From assembly GCA_034509425.1 (NCBI GenBank), contig JAVTVJ010000068.1:1302001-1366000 (forward strand): a DNA stretch of 64,000 bases, in the 5' to 3' direction. Made by a program: the position numbers and the translations under genes. This DNA is from Eopsaltria australis (Eukaryota > Chordata > Aves > Passeriformes > Petroicidae). The first letter of the stretch is position 1. Each line of letters opens with the position of its first letter. Below are positions 10,188 through 23,600 of the stretch, piece by piece. The notes below the pieces were generated by a model. The model was not told the origin of the DNA. It ran no database searches and was given only the letters and a program-made list of their open reading frames with translations.

Positions 10188-12627
10188 CTGTCAGCATGGC
10201 AGAAAAAACAGATGCAAGGTGCAATTGCTGCAAGAGCACATCCTGACAAAGACAGGGACATGGGCTGCCTCCAAGAACCACTGGTTTAACAAGAGAGCCA
10301 AAGGACCAGAGGCAGCTCTCTGGAACAGATTACGACCACACAGGGGAAAGCATAGAGCCAAGAAACCCTGCTACTTCTCTTTCTGAGCCTAATTTTAGCA
10401 GTACTTTATTTATCTGCAATAAAACATGATTTCAGGAACAAGCTGCCTGGGAAAAAGGAGGGGAGCTCTGCATGAAAAAGAATTAATCCTCCTCCAAGAA
10501 AACATGTTTCCAGTAAATATTCACAGAGAGTGGTGGGCGAGGGAAGAGAGACCACCCTAATTGGGAAGTGGGGGAGCAGCTGTGTTGGCAGCCAAGTGGG
10601 GTGCAGAAGTGGCCAGGGTGAGCCCAGCTGGTGGCAGCTTTGGGAGCTGGGGAGCAGCCCAAGGGGGCTCCTGGGTGTCGGGAGTTGTGGGGCCAGGGAG
10701 TTACAGAGCCCCTGTTCACTCAGAGCTCTCTTCTCCCAGGGCAGCTCTTTCTTGACCTCTAAATTAACACTTGTCTGGCTACAACAGCTGCAAAGCATTA
10801 TATGGAAAGTATTCAGAAAAACAGCTTTCTGTTAAAGGACCCAGAATTCCAATTTAATGGTTGTTTTTACATTGATTTGCATTAAATTTCATGTCTTCCA
10901 AGGGGGATGGGAACAATGCAAGAATTTAAAAGATGGACATTTTTAGAACAAATTTTTTTTTTTTTTATTTGAAACATCTTTGTGCTTTGAAATATTCTTT
11001 ATTAAAATGAAGGGGCCAGCTGAAAACAAGTGTACTTGTTTAATATTTTATTTTCTCCTTGGCATTTTAACTTCTATCCTTTTATTTGCAGATGAATTAT
11101 TCTCAAATATTTTCTAGGTGAAAAAGGCTGTAGTCTGAACTGATTCTGTGGTCTGAACTAATACTGGTCATAAATACAGTGTGTGTATGCTCACTAAAGG
11201 GCTTTACCGGTACATATTGTGCAGATCTTGTTTTAGTTATGCCACTAAGTCCTTAATGTAGTAATTTTAAATTTTTTCTTTTTTCTGGAACTTTTTCTAC
11301 TTGTTCAGAATAGCAAAAGACTGGTTTTGTTTTCCTGCAAGTCATGCTCTTTCCAGCTGTTACATCCAAGGCCCATCCTGTCCTAAATTCCTCCCATTAG
11401 TCTTAACAAGCTCAACTCCCTTTTCACATTAATACTGTAGTATCTTGTGCATTCATGGTTGCAATGGAAAATAGCACCTCTGCACTGGGTTTCTGTTTAT
11501 AAGAACTGGACTTGCTTCTTCAGCTGAAAGAGATGTAAGCTGCATTTCTCCAGTTCAGAAAGACACATGGACAATAAGTCTTTTTATTCTAGGAAAATTC
11601 TTGTAATGCCTTTTGTCTCATTCAGGGTGAAACTAATGCTTAACATGTTGGAGGTCCTGTCCACAAGCAAATCTGCACCTACCCTCCAGGTCGACTGACC
11701 TCCCCCAGAGGCCCATTGCCTCACTTTGTGAAATTGAGGAAGTCATTCTGACTTTATGGTTAAACCAGCCTTCTTACAAGTTTGGGAAGCGTCACACAGC
11801 TCAGTGGCACCACATAAATCATTAATAGTACTAATACTTAGTAGAACAGCAGCCTGAGAAGTAGCACTGTGTCTGGGCCTGCAGAGCTTACAAGCATTTG
11901 CGTACATTATACTGCTATTTTAAGGCATTACATTTATAAGCAGTTTTTGGCTGGAAATGAATTTTAGTGGGTAGGAAGGAAACAGGTCTGGAAAACAAAG
12001 CATGGCTCTGGAGGAGGCTCTGACGGGTGAGCTCTGGTACAGAGTCACATAAGCCATGGCATTTATTTTCCCTTGCTATTATTTACTGCTGCTCTTTTAA
12101 CACTGTGGGTCCACTACAGGTCTCATTTCTGTGTGGGGAAGGTCCTGTGACCCAATCCAAATGTCCCACAGCAACCAACTGCATGAGGGTTTTACTGCTC
12201 AATCTACAGTCTATATGAGCCATAAATAAATCTGTGTGATTCTTTAATGCTGTCTGCAGATTAAGTGACAAATATTTGATGAATTTTTAAGAAAATATAT
12301 GATGGAAGCATAGGATTAGAAAGGTAGAAGTTGTCATGTTTTATGATGAAATTAAGTAGCCTTGGTGAGGCAGATTATAGTTAAGACTAATCAGGCAAAT
12401 CACCCTGGGTATTAACTAGTCAGTTCTAAGAAAGAAGAGCTCGGTCTTTTTCATTTGCTATGGAAAATGAAATACCATAAAATTACTTTGCAAATTTCAG
12501 TGCATTAAACCCAAAACATTTCCATACTCTTATTGCAGATGTTTTGTATTCCACGTGTCCTTGCTTTCTTTAGGTAATACCATCACACCTTGTTGTCTTG
12601 GAATTGCTGAATAGCTGAGAGTTCACA

Positions 12628-12918
12628 GTCACAGAATCATAGCATGGTCTCAGTTGGAAGAGACTTGAAAGATCACTGAATTCCAACCCTCCTGCCACAT
12701 GCTGGGAACCTTCCACTGGACCAGGGCACTCAGGGCCCCATCTAGTCTCGTCTTGCACACTCCCAGGGATGAGGCAGAACCTCTCTGGGCGACCTGTTCC
12801 AGAGCCTCACCACCCCCACAGTAAAGAATTTCTTCCTGATATCTAATCTAAATCTGCCTCCTTTCATCTTAAGGCCATTCCCCCTTGTCCTAAGATTTGA
12901 TCTGTTCCACTCCATGTG
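12628..12918 (-). mobile_element. CR1 LINE 3'-end fragment
   Basis: Starts with ACAGAATCATAGCATGGT, the reverse complement of the CR1 3' terminus, followed by 'TTGGAAGAGACTTGAAAGATCA', 'CCAACCCTCCTGCCA', 'CCTGTTCCAGAGCCTCACCACC' and 'GTAAAGAATTTCTTCCTGATATC'. About 290 bp, minus orientation. Confidence 0.92.
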
Positions 12919-15900
12919 TGTGTATGTGTGTGTCCTAATGGTGACTGATCATGTGCTACAAAACATCCTCTGTACTTTTCCATTCAATTAATCCTTCTTT
13001 CTCTTTTTAAACTTGAACAAATTAACTAGTTCTTTAGTTCATGGTAGTACGCCACTGTCTCCAGTTTTGCATCTCCGGTTCCTTTGTTGCCAAAATTTTG
13101 TTGCTCATAGAATTTTTTCTAACAGCAATGCAGCCCAGGAATTGAGACTCTATCCTTTTCAAAGTTGTCAAAGAATTGGAAAGTTTCTGGCTTCTGATTT
13201 CAATCTCCCTTGCTCATATATTTTTTCTAATCTGATCCTTAGCTGCAGAATACCCAAGCTGTTTCAGCTCACCACAACTGTACAGGCTGTGTCAGGCTCT
13301 TTGGTAACTATGGCTTGTATTAAAGGCTGAACTCTATTACACTCAACAGCACTTGTGTGTGCACTTTCCATTTTTTTTAATGGGAAGATATGATTCAAAA
13401 GGAAAGAATGATATATGGGACATGAGGAGAAAGTATTCCCAGTTGCCTATATTTTATTTTAGTAGTAACTTTCCAAGGCTCTCAGCCTGCCCTCATTTAT
13501 TCTGTAATGTTCAAATACTCCATCATCATTGTCATTTTCTTTGCATGGCATTTGCAGCTGTATTTTATAGCATTATTTAACATCTTCTATATTCCTCTAG
13601 CTTCCATAAAGGCAGAATTCTTCAAGTGCCCTCCCAGGGACTCTGGTCCTCTGCCCATTTTCCCACTGCTACCAGCCTGCAGTTGGGTCCACCAGAAGAA
13701 ACTCCATGACAAACTTAGCAAGTGAAAGAATATAATTACTTTACTTGATCAAAACCAGGGTTATACCATATGAAAAAGGAGAAGCATAAGAGAAATGAAT
13801 ATAGCCCTAGACTGCAATTAACAGCAAATATCTACTATAACTGCTTTAGCATATTTTCTAGGTCATGGATAAACTTGGCCTTCCTTAGCACGTCCCAAAG
13901 AGTTCATCCCAAGGACAGTCCTGTTCTTTAGGGATAAAAATAAATGCATATGCTGATCACCGCTTCCCTCTTGCTACAGGGCAAATTCATCTAGCTCACT
14001 CTCACAGCAGTGTGGCAATGTAGGGAAGTTTCCATGCCCCAATCCTCCTCAAGTTTTCTTCACTGGCATCTCCTGTAGGCATATCGAATGGGCCCATCTT
14101 TCCTGGCATTCCTCACTTCCTGTGCTACAGTTTTAATGAAGATAAAGTGGGAAAGCAGGGGTTTTACACTCATGATTTTAGAAGTATTCTACCTCCTTGA
14201 AGAATGCCTTCCAGCTGGTGGTAGGTACGAAGCTAGACTGACTGAGTATGGAATGTTTGGTGGAAAAATATATGTCAATATTTTGGGGACAGTCATAAAC
14301 TCATATATTCTTGTTGTGGATTATTGTTCATGGTAACACAGCCCTGGGGGTTGGAGTGGAACAGTTTCCTCTTGATTGTCCCAGGGTCAGTTAGGAGTGA
14401 AACCAGTAAAATCATTGATGGTTTTGGTCACAAGTCAAAGGGGAAAAAGGTCACAACATCATGCTAAATGTCTTTTACAGTAATGCATTTCAGCTAGCAA
14501 TTTTTCTCTGCATCCTAAATTTCTGGAAAATCATCATAAATGCAGTGAATACTGTTTTCCTTTATGAGCCTGAAGAACCTGGCGGGTAAGGTAGCATCTG
14601 GGGAAAATGCTACGCATGCATTTTGCTGAAGGAATGCACTCATGTATTGTGTAGTTGGGTCCAGTCTCCTGCCTGCCTGAAGCAGGTAATTATTTTGTTC
14701 CTTACTTGAGAGGGTTCAGGGGTCTTTTCCCGCAGTGTTTTGACGTTATTTGTTTCAAGGCTGAACTCAATTGGAAAACAGTCTCTGTACTGATGACACT
14801 ACAGACATACCCAACACTGGATTGCAGAGGCCTTCTGCTGCAGAGAGCTCCTGGAGTCAGCTGCCAAGAAAGGACAGGAAATGACATCTTGGCTTTATTA
14901 GCTCAGTCTGACTTACCAGCCTGAAGTTACTCTACTGATTTTAACAGACTAGCCAGAGCAAAGGGATTAAAGTTAGACAAAAGTACGTTTGATCCCAACT
15001 CAGCCTTTTGCAGACCAAATAAATGTGAATGTAATGTCCTGGTGCAGAAATACGGCTATTTTCCGAACTCTATATGCTTTCAAACACTAAGAAAATGCTT
15101 TTCATCAGTGGAAAATACATAGGCCAAAAGAAGAATGTGATATATTTCAGACACATAATTCTTCAGAATAAGCCTTCATCTTACAAGTTTTAATAAATGA
15201 AGCAATGTGCTCCTTTCCCTTTGCTTCCTCGAGTCACAGTGATGTATATAACATACACAGACATTTTTTGGCTGGACTCAAAAAAATCATTGAAAAAATC
15301 TAAGAACCAGATTCCACTTCCACCCTCAAACATATACACCACTACCTCTGGGCTGAATTGCCATTCACTTTGTTCAGAATACAGTGAATTAACTTTAGGC
15401 TAAATTAGACTGCAGCCCTGAAACGAAGCATGCATGACTGAACAGCAGCTATTGAAGAGAAATTGAGTGAAATCAGCAGGGTCTCAGATGAATACAGGAA
15501 CCCGTCCACATATACCTATTTCTTGGATAGCCACTTTTTCCTGTGGCCAGAGATGAAGAAAATTAACATTTTCAGAAATGAAAAAGAAGCAGAATAAGAA
15601 TGGGAGCAGAGGCATGTGCCAGAAACACCTCAGTCTTGTTACTCCATTTGAAACAGGGAGCAAAAAGTAACTTTGCTGCTGGATACCATACAGTGACATT
15701 TCAAAAGTTGTTCAGTATATCCAGTTTAGATGAATCCAGTACTAACTGCTTCTACCATGGACACAGAGCTCACTGAGGCTGCTCCTCTCCTGCAGTTCAG
15801 ACAAAGGATGCAAAGGTGAGGAGAGCATCCTCTCCTGCGTAAGCAAGTGTGGAGGAACACCATCATTCTCCAGCCCTCCCACAAGCCAGTAGAGCTGCCG

Positions 15901-17589
15901 GGCTGATCCCATTTACCTGCTCTTCCTTGCACCTCTTTGTGAAGCAAGAGCAGCTTGGATTTTTCAGTGTACACTGCCATCTGAATTGTTTTTCTGTGAC
16001 GCAGACACTTCCAGCCAACACCCGATTGCCCATGCCACATTACTGATGGCATAGAACAATCTGTTCTTCCATTTGTTTTGCAATCCATTAAAAAGTTACA
16101 GTCCTTGGTAAAGAATGAGAGAGACAAGAATGGAAAAAAGAGTGGAAACATAACCACTGGAGAGAGACTTTTAAAATGCTCTGGCCTGGAAAAGAATAAC
16201 TAAGGATTCTTTTCATATCTAAACGACAGCACAATTAAGGCTTGATTTGCTTCTTTAGTTGTCCAATCTGCAAAGTCACATCTGTGCAAGTGAAGTTCAG
16301 AGTAGCAAGTAATGACAGTCATATACACATAAATCCTTAACAGATGCAAACCAAGCACAGGCTGGAAAACCCCTGGATGCTGAAATGGGTCTGGTCCCTC
16401 ATTCACGAGGGTCAGGCTGCTATATTTCATTTTCCCTTTACATTATCATTGCACACACACCATTCATTTGAATGCTGGTCTGCTTTAAAAGCTGCTTTAA
16501 GACCTGTCTGCAAGCACGGGCAGCTCTTGAAACCACCACTTCTTTCCCTTGGCACTGCTGGAACAGTGCAGAGAAGTGTTGTGTAAATGAGACCTAATGT
16601 GCAAAACCAAACCTTAATTCCTAATCTCTGCAGTTTCATTTGACAGCCACACAAATCCCACGACAGAACTTAGATGCCACACTACAAAGCAGACAAAGAA
16701 ATGCAGGCACTTCTCAAGTCTTCTAGACTACAGGGTGGCTTTCTGGTTTCCAAGCAATAGCAAATTGACACAGGAGAAATGTGCATAGACATGAAATAAA
16801 CTCTCGATTTTTTTGGTGTTTCATGGCTCATAATAGTATTGCCTAGTATCGAAAAACTAACAGTGTCTTTAAAGTTGAACATAAGTCAACAGCTATTTTT
16901 GCATGTCTTTATATCATCAGAGTGCAAAGGCAGAAATAAGATTTCCAGTTATCCACAGCCTGTCCCAGTTTAATTGCTTTCAGCAGGCACCACTACCAAC
17001 ATGGAGATACACAGGTGATATTCCCCAGGCTCAGCTCCCTTTGCTATAAAAAACAAAGTGAGTGAGTTGAAATAGACAATTAACCACCTCACGTGCCTTT
17101 TGCAATTAGGGAAAAGGGGAAGGTATTGTCTTGAAGGTGTTCCAAGGTCTTAGGTGGACTGAGTTACTGTCTGAAGGTTCTCATAATCCAGTGACTATGC
17201 ATGGATCAGAAATTAACTGGGTACCTAAATCTTTTCTCGGACAAAATGTAGCCAATTTCATTGAAGAGATCCAGGCATTGGAGATCGCAGTAGGCCTTAT
17301 TTATGTGAATACAGTGCTCTGAACTGGCTCAGTAGATGGAACCTAGTGAAAATATTCTGACCTACTAACTGAAGATGTTAGACAAGGAAAGCTCATCGCA
17401 TTTCAACACAAAGACTTCCAGAAGGCTTAACAGGAATAATGTAGATAACATAAATCTAAATGGTGTAATAAAGAGGAAACAAAGGTTTGTGGTTTGAACC
17501 AAGTGCTGGTGAACATAATTACTATAATTATTGGGAAAAATATTTAAATAAAAGAAAAACAACTTTTCCATAGAGATAATTATAATGCT

Positions 17590-18855
17590 TTTATTTAGCA
17601 AATGTACTGAAGAATTGTTTTTCTGTAAAGACATACAGGTATGCCCTAATTCCACAGAGCTTCCATGCTCTCAAATAGCTATGAATTTTTGAAATTAGTT
17701 TAATGAACAGAGGGGAATATATGTGGAGATGTCAAACCTATTTTTGTCATAAACCACATGATTCCATTTACCACTAATCCCCAAATAATTGACCTGGGGC
17801 CACCAAGAGCTTGCAGAACCCTTGCTGGTGCTTTATAGAGAACAGGCTGTTCGCAAAATTTTAACTGTCCTCTTTCTAGTCATGTGAAAAGAAAAAAGAC
17901 ATTAAATACTTCCTTAATACATACTTTTCCATACTGGCAGTTGCTGAGGTTACCACAGGATTGCTTTGGTTCTTTGTATTTTTAAAATTACAAATGCAAG
18001 GGCAGTGATCTAGGACATTATTTCCCTACTAAGACGTGCTTCAAACGATAGAAAACTTTCTTGAAACCCTGCCTTGTAAAATGGAGAACAGACCCTACAG
18101 AATTCAGCAATTCTACAGCCTACACTTGGCTAAAATATAAATGTTTGTTGTTTTTTTTTTCCTGAGACTTGCATTCTGTTCTATTTTGAGTTAACCCCAT
18201 ATTTGACTTCTACTACTACCTACCAGTGATGTGCCTCTCACTTGGCAAGCACTGACATGATTGTCATTTCCCCACTGTGCCAGATTGTGAAGCACGGAAG
18301 AGATGGCACAATGTAAGGGTCTGCAATAATGATCCAGGGGTGTCCCATATTGAGCCACTTTTTGGTTTGGCAGAGAGAAATGAAGTCTACTGCTAAGATC
18401 TGCCTTGTATACATAAGTTTGAATGTCCTCGTCTTAGGAGAATGTCCAGAGACATACCTAGCAGCCTGAAATGAAAACTCACTACATGCAAATCAAATTC
18501 TGTATAAAAAAAGACCTTGGAAACAAACCTATCAAGAGGGTTCTTCTCACCAAAAAATTAATTACAACTTTACATTACTGAACTCTGATGAACAAAGCAT
18601 AACCTTCCCTCAGATGCTAGGCCCAACTCAAAACACAAAGGAGGAGTACTTATTAAGTACTGATTTTTCTAAGATATTCATTGCTTGCCCTATTCTTTAA
18701 TCCCTTCTGGTCTGAAAACAATCTTTCCCCAGCTGTTTTTGGAATGTTTCAGAAAAAAAAATAGAAGAGAAGATATAATCTTTGGCCCTATTAGGGTTAA
18801 TGCTTTTGCATAGACATATATGACCATAAACTGGTCAACTAGTAGAGGTCTTCTG
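17590..18855 (-). other. DSE: Candidate DSE 3'UTR
   Basis: Follows the DSE stop codon on the minus strand. The first canonical AATAAA on that strand is at 17595-17590, giving about 1.27 kb. Variant signals lie nearer. No coding potential is seen. The end point is inferred from the hexamer alone. Confidence 0.3.
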
Positions 18856-20620
18856 CTAACATTGTGACTGAGAACAGGAAGAATACAGCCACAATAATAT
18901 ACAGCTGTCTACTAAAAGTATTGCATACAGGCATCTTTGGCCATGCAGTCTCTTGGCCTTCTGGAAATACGTGAGCTGCGTTGCTAGCATGACAAAAAAA
19001 ATAGCAATGTTGAGAATTAGAAAGAGGCGAGTATAAGAAGCTGATATTGATGGGGAACTGCTTCGAGCAGTTGCCACCATCTGTGCTAGCCCTGATCGGC
19101 CTTTGATTGACAGCCCAGTTTTGTGCTTCACGTAAGTGATATCTGCAAAATCCAGAAGATCTTTCATTTCCTCGTCTTCGTCTACAGGCAACTCTTTTTG
19201 TGCTTGAGTCTGTGCCTTTTGTCGCACTTTTCTTTCATTTACCTCAATTTGTGCAAAAATGTCAGGAACAGCATCAACAAATTTGTAGCCTTTGGCTACC
19301 TTTCTGTTTTTCTTTGCTCTGCCACGCTGCTGTTGCTGCTGCCTCTGTGAGATTGCAAATATCCTGTCAATGGCTTCCTCTGTCTGTCTCTTATCTGAAA
19401 ACCTCAGCAGGCGCTCAGCAGTCTTCCTAAAGCTTGCTGTGTTGCGTACACGAGACAGGATCTGCTTCTCAAGCTGCTGGAAAACAGGCTTAAACCGTTG
19501 CAGGTTCCTCTCCACGATCCCTATGTAGTCCTTCACTTCTGGCACTGAGGAGCTCCTAATGGCAGAGGCTCGGTCAAAGACAATTTTTTGGCGGTCTGCA
19601 ATAACCTGTGCAAAGGCAGAGCGGGAACCGTCCTCAACGGGCCACAGGTACACGGCGTAGGCGTGCTCTCCAGTGGTCACAAAAACATCCAGCTGCGGGG
19701 AATCTCCACGGACGGTGAAGCTCTGCACGTCCACAGAGGGCCCGATGAAAAGGTAAATGGCCCTGGTGACTGGGTGCCGCAGCAGGGTCGTTACATTCAC
19801 GTAGTTTGTTCCATTGTAGGGGTAGCCCCGGGGATACATCCTTGAGGCAATGGTGGCTTTCTCACTGTGCCCCGTGTCGTCCATCCAGTACATCTTATAT
19901 ATCCCATCACGGTGCCTAATGAAGGCCCCATGGACATCATCAACAACTGTTTCTTCAAAAGGCATATCCACATTGTGAAAGAAACTGGTCGCTGCCTCCA
20001 GAGGGCTGTCATCTTCTAGGTGGATTTGGTCCACTAGCAAGAGAAGCTGGGGGTGGAGAAGTATAAGGTTTCGTTGCAATTTTCTCAGCTTCAGTTTAGG
20101 ATTGTAGGCACCCACTCCTTCTCCCCTGATAAAAACCACTCCGCTTCTCTCCATGGCGGCAACCACTCGTCCCTGACAGTCGCCAGCCAAGTCATGTTTA
20201 TATTTAAGCCACTTTGAGGAACAGTCTTCTGTAATCTGCCCTTCCCATGGGGAGAAGCAGCTCTTAGACACAGCAGGGGAAAACATCAACACATTATTTA
20301 AAAAAGTATATTTTGGCCCATACAGAGCTTCTGTTATGAAAGGTACGCCATTGGGAGCGAAAGTAAAGGAGTTCTGGTCTGGGTGTTCATGGCCAGCATT
20401 AAAGTTCTTCCACCCCTTGATCCACTCTTTGTACTTGTTCTTATGAACAATATCATATATTGCACGTCCTCCCAACTTTCCTGACTTGAAGGAAAGGAAA
20501 GGCCTGTTGATTTCAGCCGGCAAAGCACTTCCATAAGTTACCACTCCCCAGTCCTCAAAATAATGCAGCTTAGGAACCCCGTAGTCTGGTGGAGGTACAG
20601 AGCGCAAACTTGCATCATAC
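18856..20620 (-). CDS. DSE: DSE last coding exon (C-terminal 587 residues)
   Basis: Acceptor TTTTTTTCACAG precedes 20620; the first base completes the split Trp373 codon. It encodes [14 protein letters not shown] through to the C-terminus SSCSQSQC. It holds catalytic H450 and Y473, the metal-site candidates H452, E470 and N481, the beta-rich second half of the lyase-like fold, a short polyglutamine ([10 protein letters not shown], coded by a CAG/CAA run near 19320-19345), an acidic [12 protein letters not shown] segment and both membrane helices. The stop is at 18858-18856. Confidence 0.97.
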
Positions 20621-23600
20621 CTGTGAAAAAAAAGAGAAAAATGGGGTTAAAAATCAATTGATTGATTCCATTATCAGCACTTGTATGAAACTCAAAAACC
20701 AACTCAATATTTACATCAAGGAGCAAGCCAACAAAATAAAGCCCACAGTTATGCTTCCTAATCATACAGTCGTAATTAGTAATCATCATACTAATCCCTA
20801 TACACTTTTTACAGAACAATAGTTGAAAGCATCTGCTCTGCATTCAATGCAAGCAGTCTTTCTGCAGTTCAAAAATAAGAGTACTACTAATTTCAAACTA
20901 GCCATGTTTTCTACTATATAGTCAATAAAACTACTGACTGTAACACAGATCTTTAAAAAATGGCAGATTAGACCAGGCTGCAGAGACTGCCTATTCTGCA
21001 CTAGACATCAGCATTTGTGCCTATTTACTGACTACTTAACAAAGAGAAGCAGAATATGTTTCCCCAAAATGATGATTACAGAAGTCTGTAGTCTTCAAAC
21101 AGAATACGCAATAAATTAAAAATCAATGAAAATTCAATCTAAAGGATAAATGTTTATTATTTATATCAGTTAATTTATGTTAGTTTCTTTCTCCAAACTA
21201 GGCTGAAGAAAAAATTTCACGGTTTTTCTGGTATAAATTGTAAGATATAAGACATTGTGTTTAAAAAGAAGCCTTAATTCCAGAAAAGGTAACAATGATT
21301 ACAATTTTCTATGGGAGTTAAAACAACAAAAATCCAAAACAAAACAACCTTCTGGCATTGTTTTTAAGCAACCAAAATAAACAAAACCATAATAAGCCCA
21401 GTAATATTTCTGTTAGATGGTTCTGGAATCAGATTTATTCTTAGAGCTAACAAGGAGGTTCTGCCAGGCCCCCTAGACAGGCCAAGAACCAGAATTTCCA
21501 TGAAGACACAGGAGGAAACAGTGATGGGATGACGTTGTAGAGGAGAGATTCTGTATTTTGCAAGTAACAAGATGGAGGCAGCTTGGAGCCTAACAAACAT
21601 GCACTCTAATGTAAACATCATAAACGCAAACCACCAGATACTCAATAAGTTTTTTCTTGTGAGAGAGCTACATTGACTCCTCGAAAATATACTTGTTATC
21701 TCCATAAACCAAGGGAATTCATATGTGGATCTAAAGCTTCTTGAGGCCTTTCATTTCTCACTTCTAGAAGATTCACATAGAAGTTAGCATAGCTGTAAAT
21801 TGCATGGAAAAATACCCATCTAGCCATCTAGCATAGCATTTTTTCCAAGCATGACTTGCAAATTAGAGTGCAAATCCAGTTAACAGCAGCCTTGCTGCTT
21901 GGATTAATTAGCTTTTAAAAGAAAGTTTATGCTATTTCACAGAACTTTTGAAAGAAAGCTATGCTTTAAATATTCACCTAATTATTTATAAATGAACACA
22001 ACAGGATTAAACCCCATTAGAGTAGACCAAATTAAACAAAGACTACACACAGGCAAATTTTCAGTTCCTTTCGAATGACCTGTATTCTATGAAAGCAACA
22101 AACAGTGGAAAGAAACCATAAAAGCAGATGTAGGATAAGACCAGGGTGTTCCCTGTGGCAACCCATCCTCTGCATCTGTGCTAAGTGAAGAAGTTCTTCT
22201 GTGCCTCACGACCCTGGGTGGCACATGGACAGCCTGAGCCCGGCCTCTACGGTGCACATCTAAAGATAATGAATTATCACTAACAATGAACAGCTGCCAG
22301 GTTCCTTTGAGCCCACTCATTCCCTTTCATACCAGAGAAATTCAGTGTGGAGAGTGCACCACCTCTGCCCTTTGGATGCTGTGCCCCGGCCCTCCACCAC
22401 TCGGTTTCTTCTGATCTGCTCTGCCAGCCAGTTCCCACTGCCATTGCGCATGACAAATTTGTCGAGAAACACCAGCTGGCTCTCCGGCCCGTAGAACCAG
22501 TTATAATTGGAATCCGCGATGGCCACAGTTCTCTGGAACCCTTGGGAAAAAGGGAAAAGGAATGTAAGAATGAACAAATAAGCACACAAAGATGCTTTTG
22601 AAGAGTGTGACGGTGAAGCCAAGCGGTGCAAACAGAAGCAGCCTTTTCAGATGTTTATAGACCTGCTTGTAAATGAGCCATAAATAGGTTACACAGGAGT
22701 GGTTTCCTTCTGCTGCAGCCAACTTGAATATTCACCTTTCTTCTTTGGCTTTGGGCTACAGACAGCCAAAGTACTACACAAAATGTAAGATACAATCCAC
22801 TTCCTCTCCTCACTCAAGTCTGGCAAAGGTAACTTTCCCTTTACAGCTTTTATTTTTTTTATGTGAATCTATACTCTCCAAAGGAATAAACCAGAGGTGC
22901 CCCCGAAGAACAAAATAATTAGCTTCACCTTGAAACTGTCACTGTGAGCTCATTTTGCTCTTAGAAACCTTTCCCCAAAGGACGCCTGAGCTCTCACATG
23001 GAGTCAGCACAATTCCTTAGGTGCCTGTCTTGGCGTACCAAAGCTGTGTTCAGCCCCCCTTACATACATGGATAGATCCAGGGTTCCAAGAGAGTCATCT
23101 AAGTTTTTTAAACCAGGAATTTGAGCAATGTAAGTACCTAATGAAGTGTCCTGCAAAGAAGCAACACAAGGGATAACAGCTTTAAACTGAAAGAGGGTAG
23201 ACCTAGTTTATATATAAGGAAAAGGCTCCTTCCTGTGGGGATAGTGAGGCACTTGAAGAGGTTGTGAAGTTGTGGATGCTCCACTCCTGGCAATGTTCAA
23301 GGCCAGGATGGAGCTTTGATCAACCTGCGCTAGTGGAAGGCGTACCTCCTTAACAAGCAGCGATAAACAAGAATGTTACTGTTTTGATGACTGATGAAGG
23401 TAAAACCCAAGGAAACGGTTATTTTGAAAAAAATTCAAGTAGAGTGTTGTTTCAAAACGGCCTATTTCAAGTATAAAATTTACTGCTGCTCCAAAAATAA
23501 AGAGATTCATCGTCATTCATCCGAAGGACCTACCTGGCAGGACAGTCCTGTACATAAATGCAAAGTGCTGCTTGAGCCAGGGGTGGTTGAAGTGGTTGAT

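Larger units (their letters stand above)
8521..17580. other. Intergenic DNA between CALHM6 and DSE
   Basis: About 9 kb of mostly AT-rich sequence. It contains CR1 fragments at about 10030-10187 and 12628-12918. No open frame here shows family similarity or credible splice structure; all are short and uncorrelated between strands. The 13.6-14.4 kb part has a somewhat repeat-like texture that I cannot classify. Confidence 0.5.

Noticed and set aside
13600..14450. Repeat-like texture considered as an LTR
   Set aside because: No matching TG...CA ends, target duplication or familiar LTR motifs could be identified.
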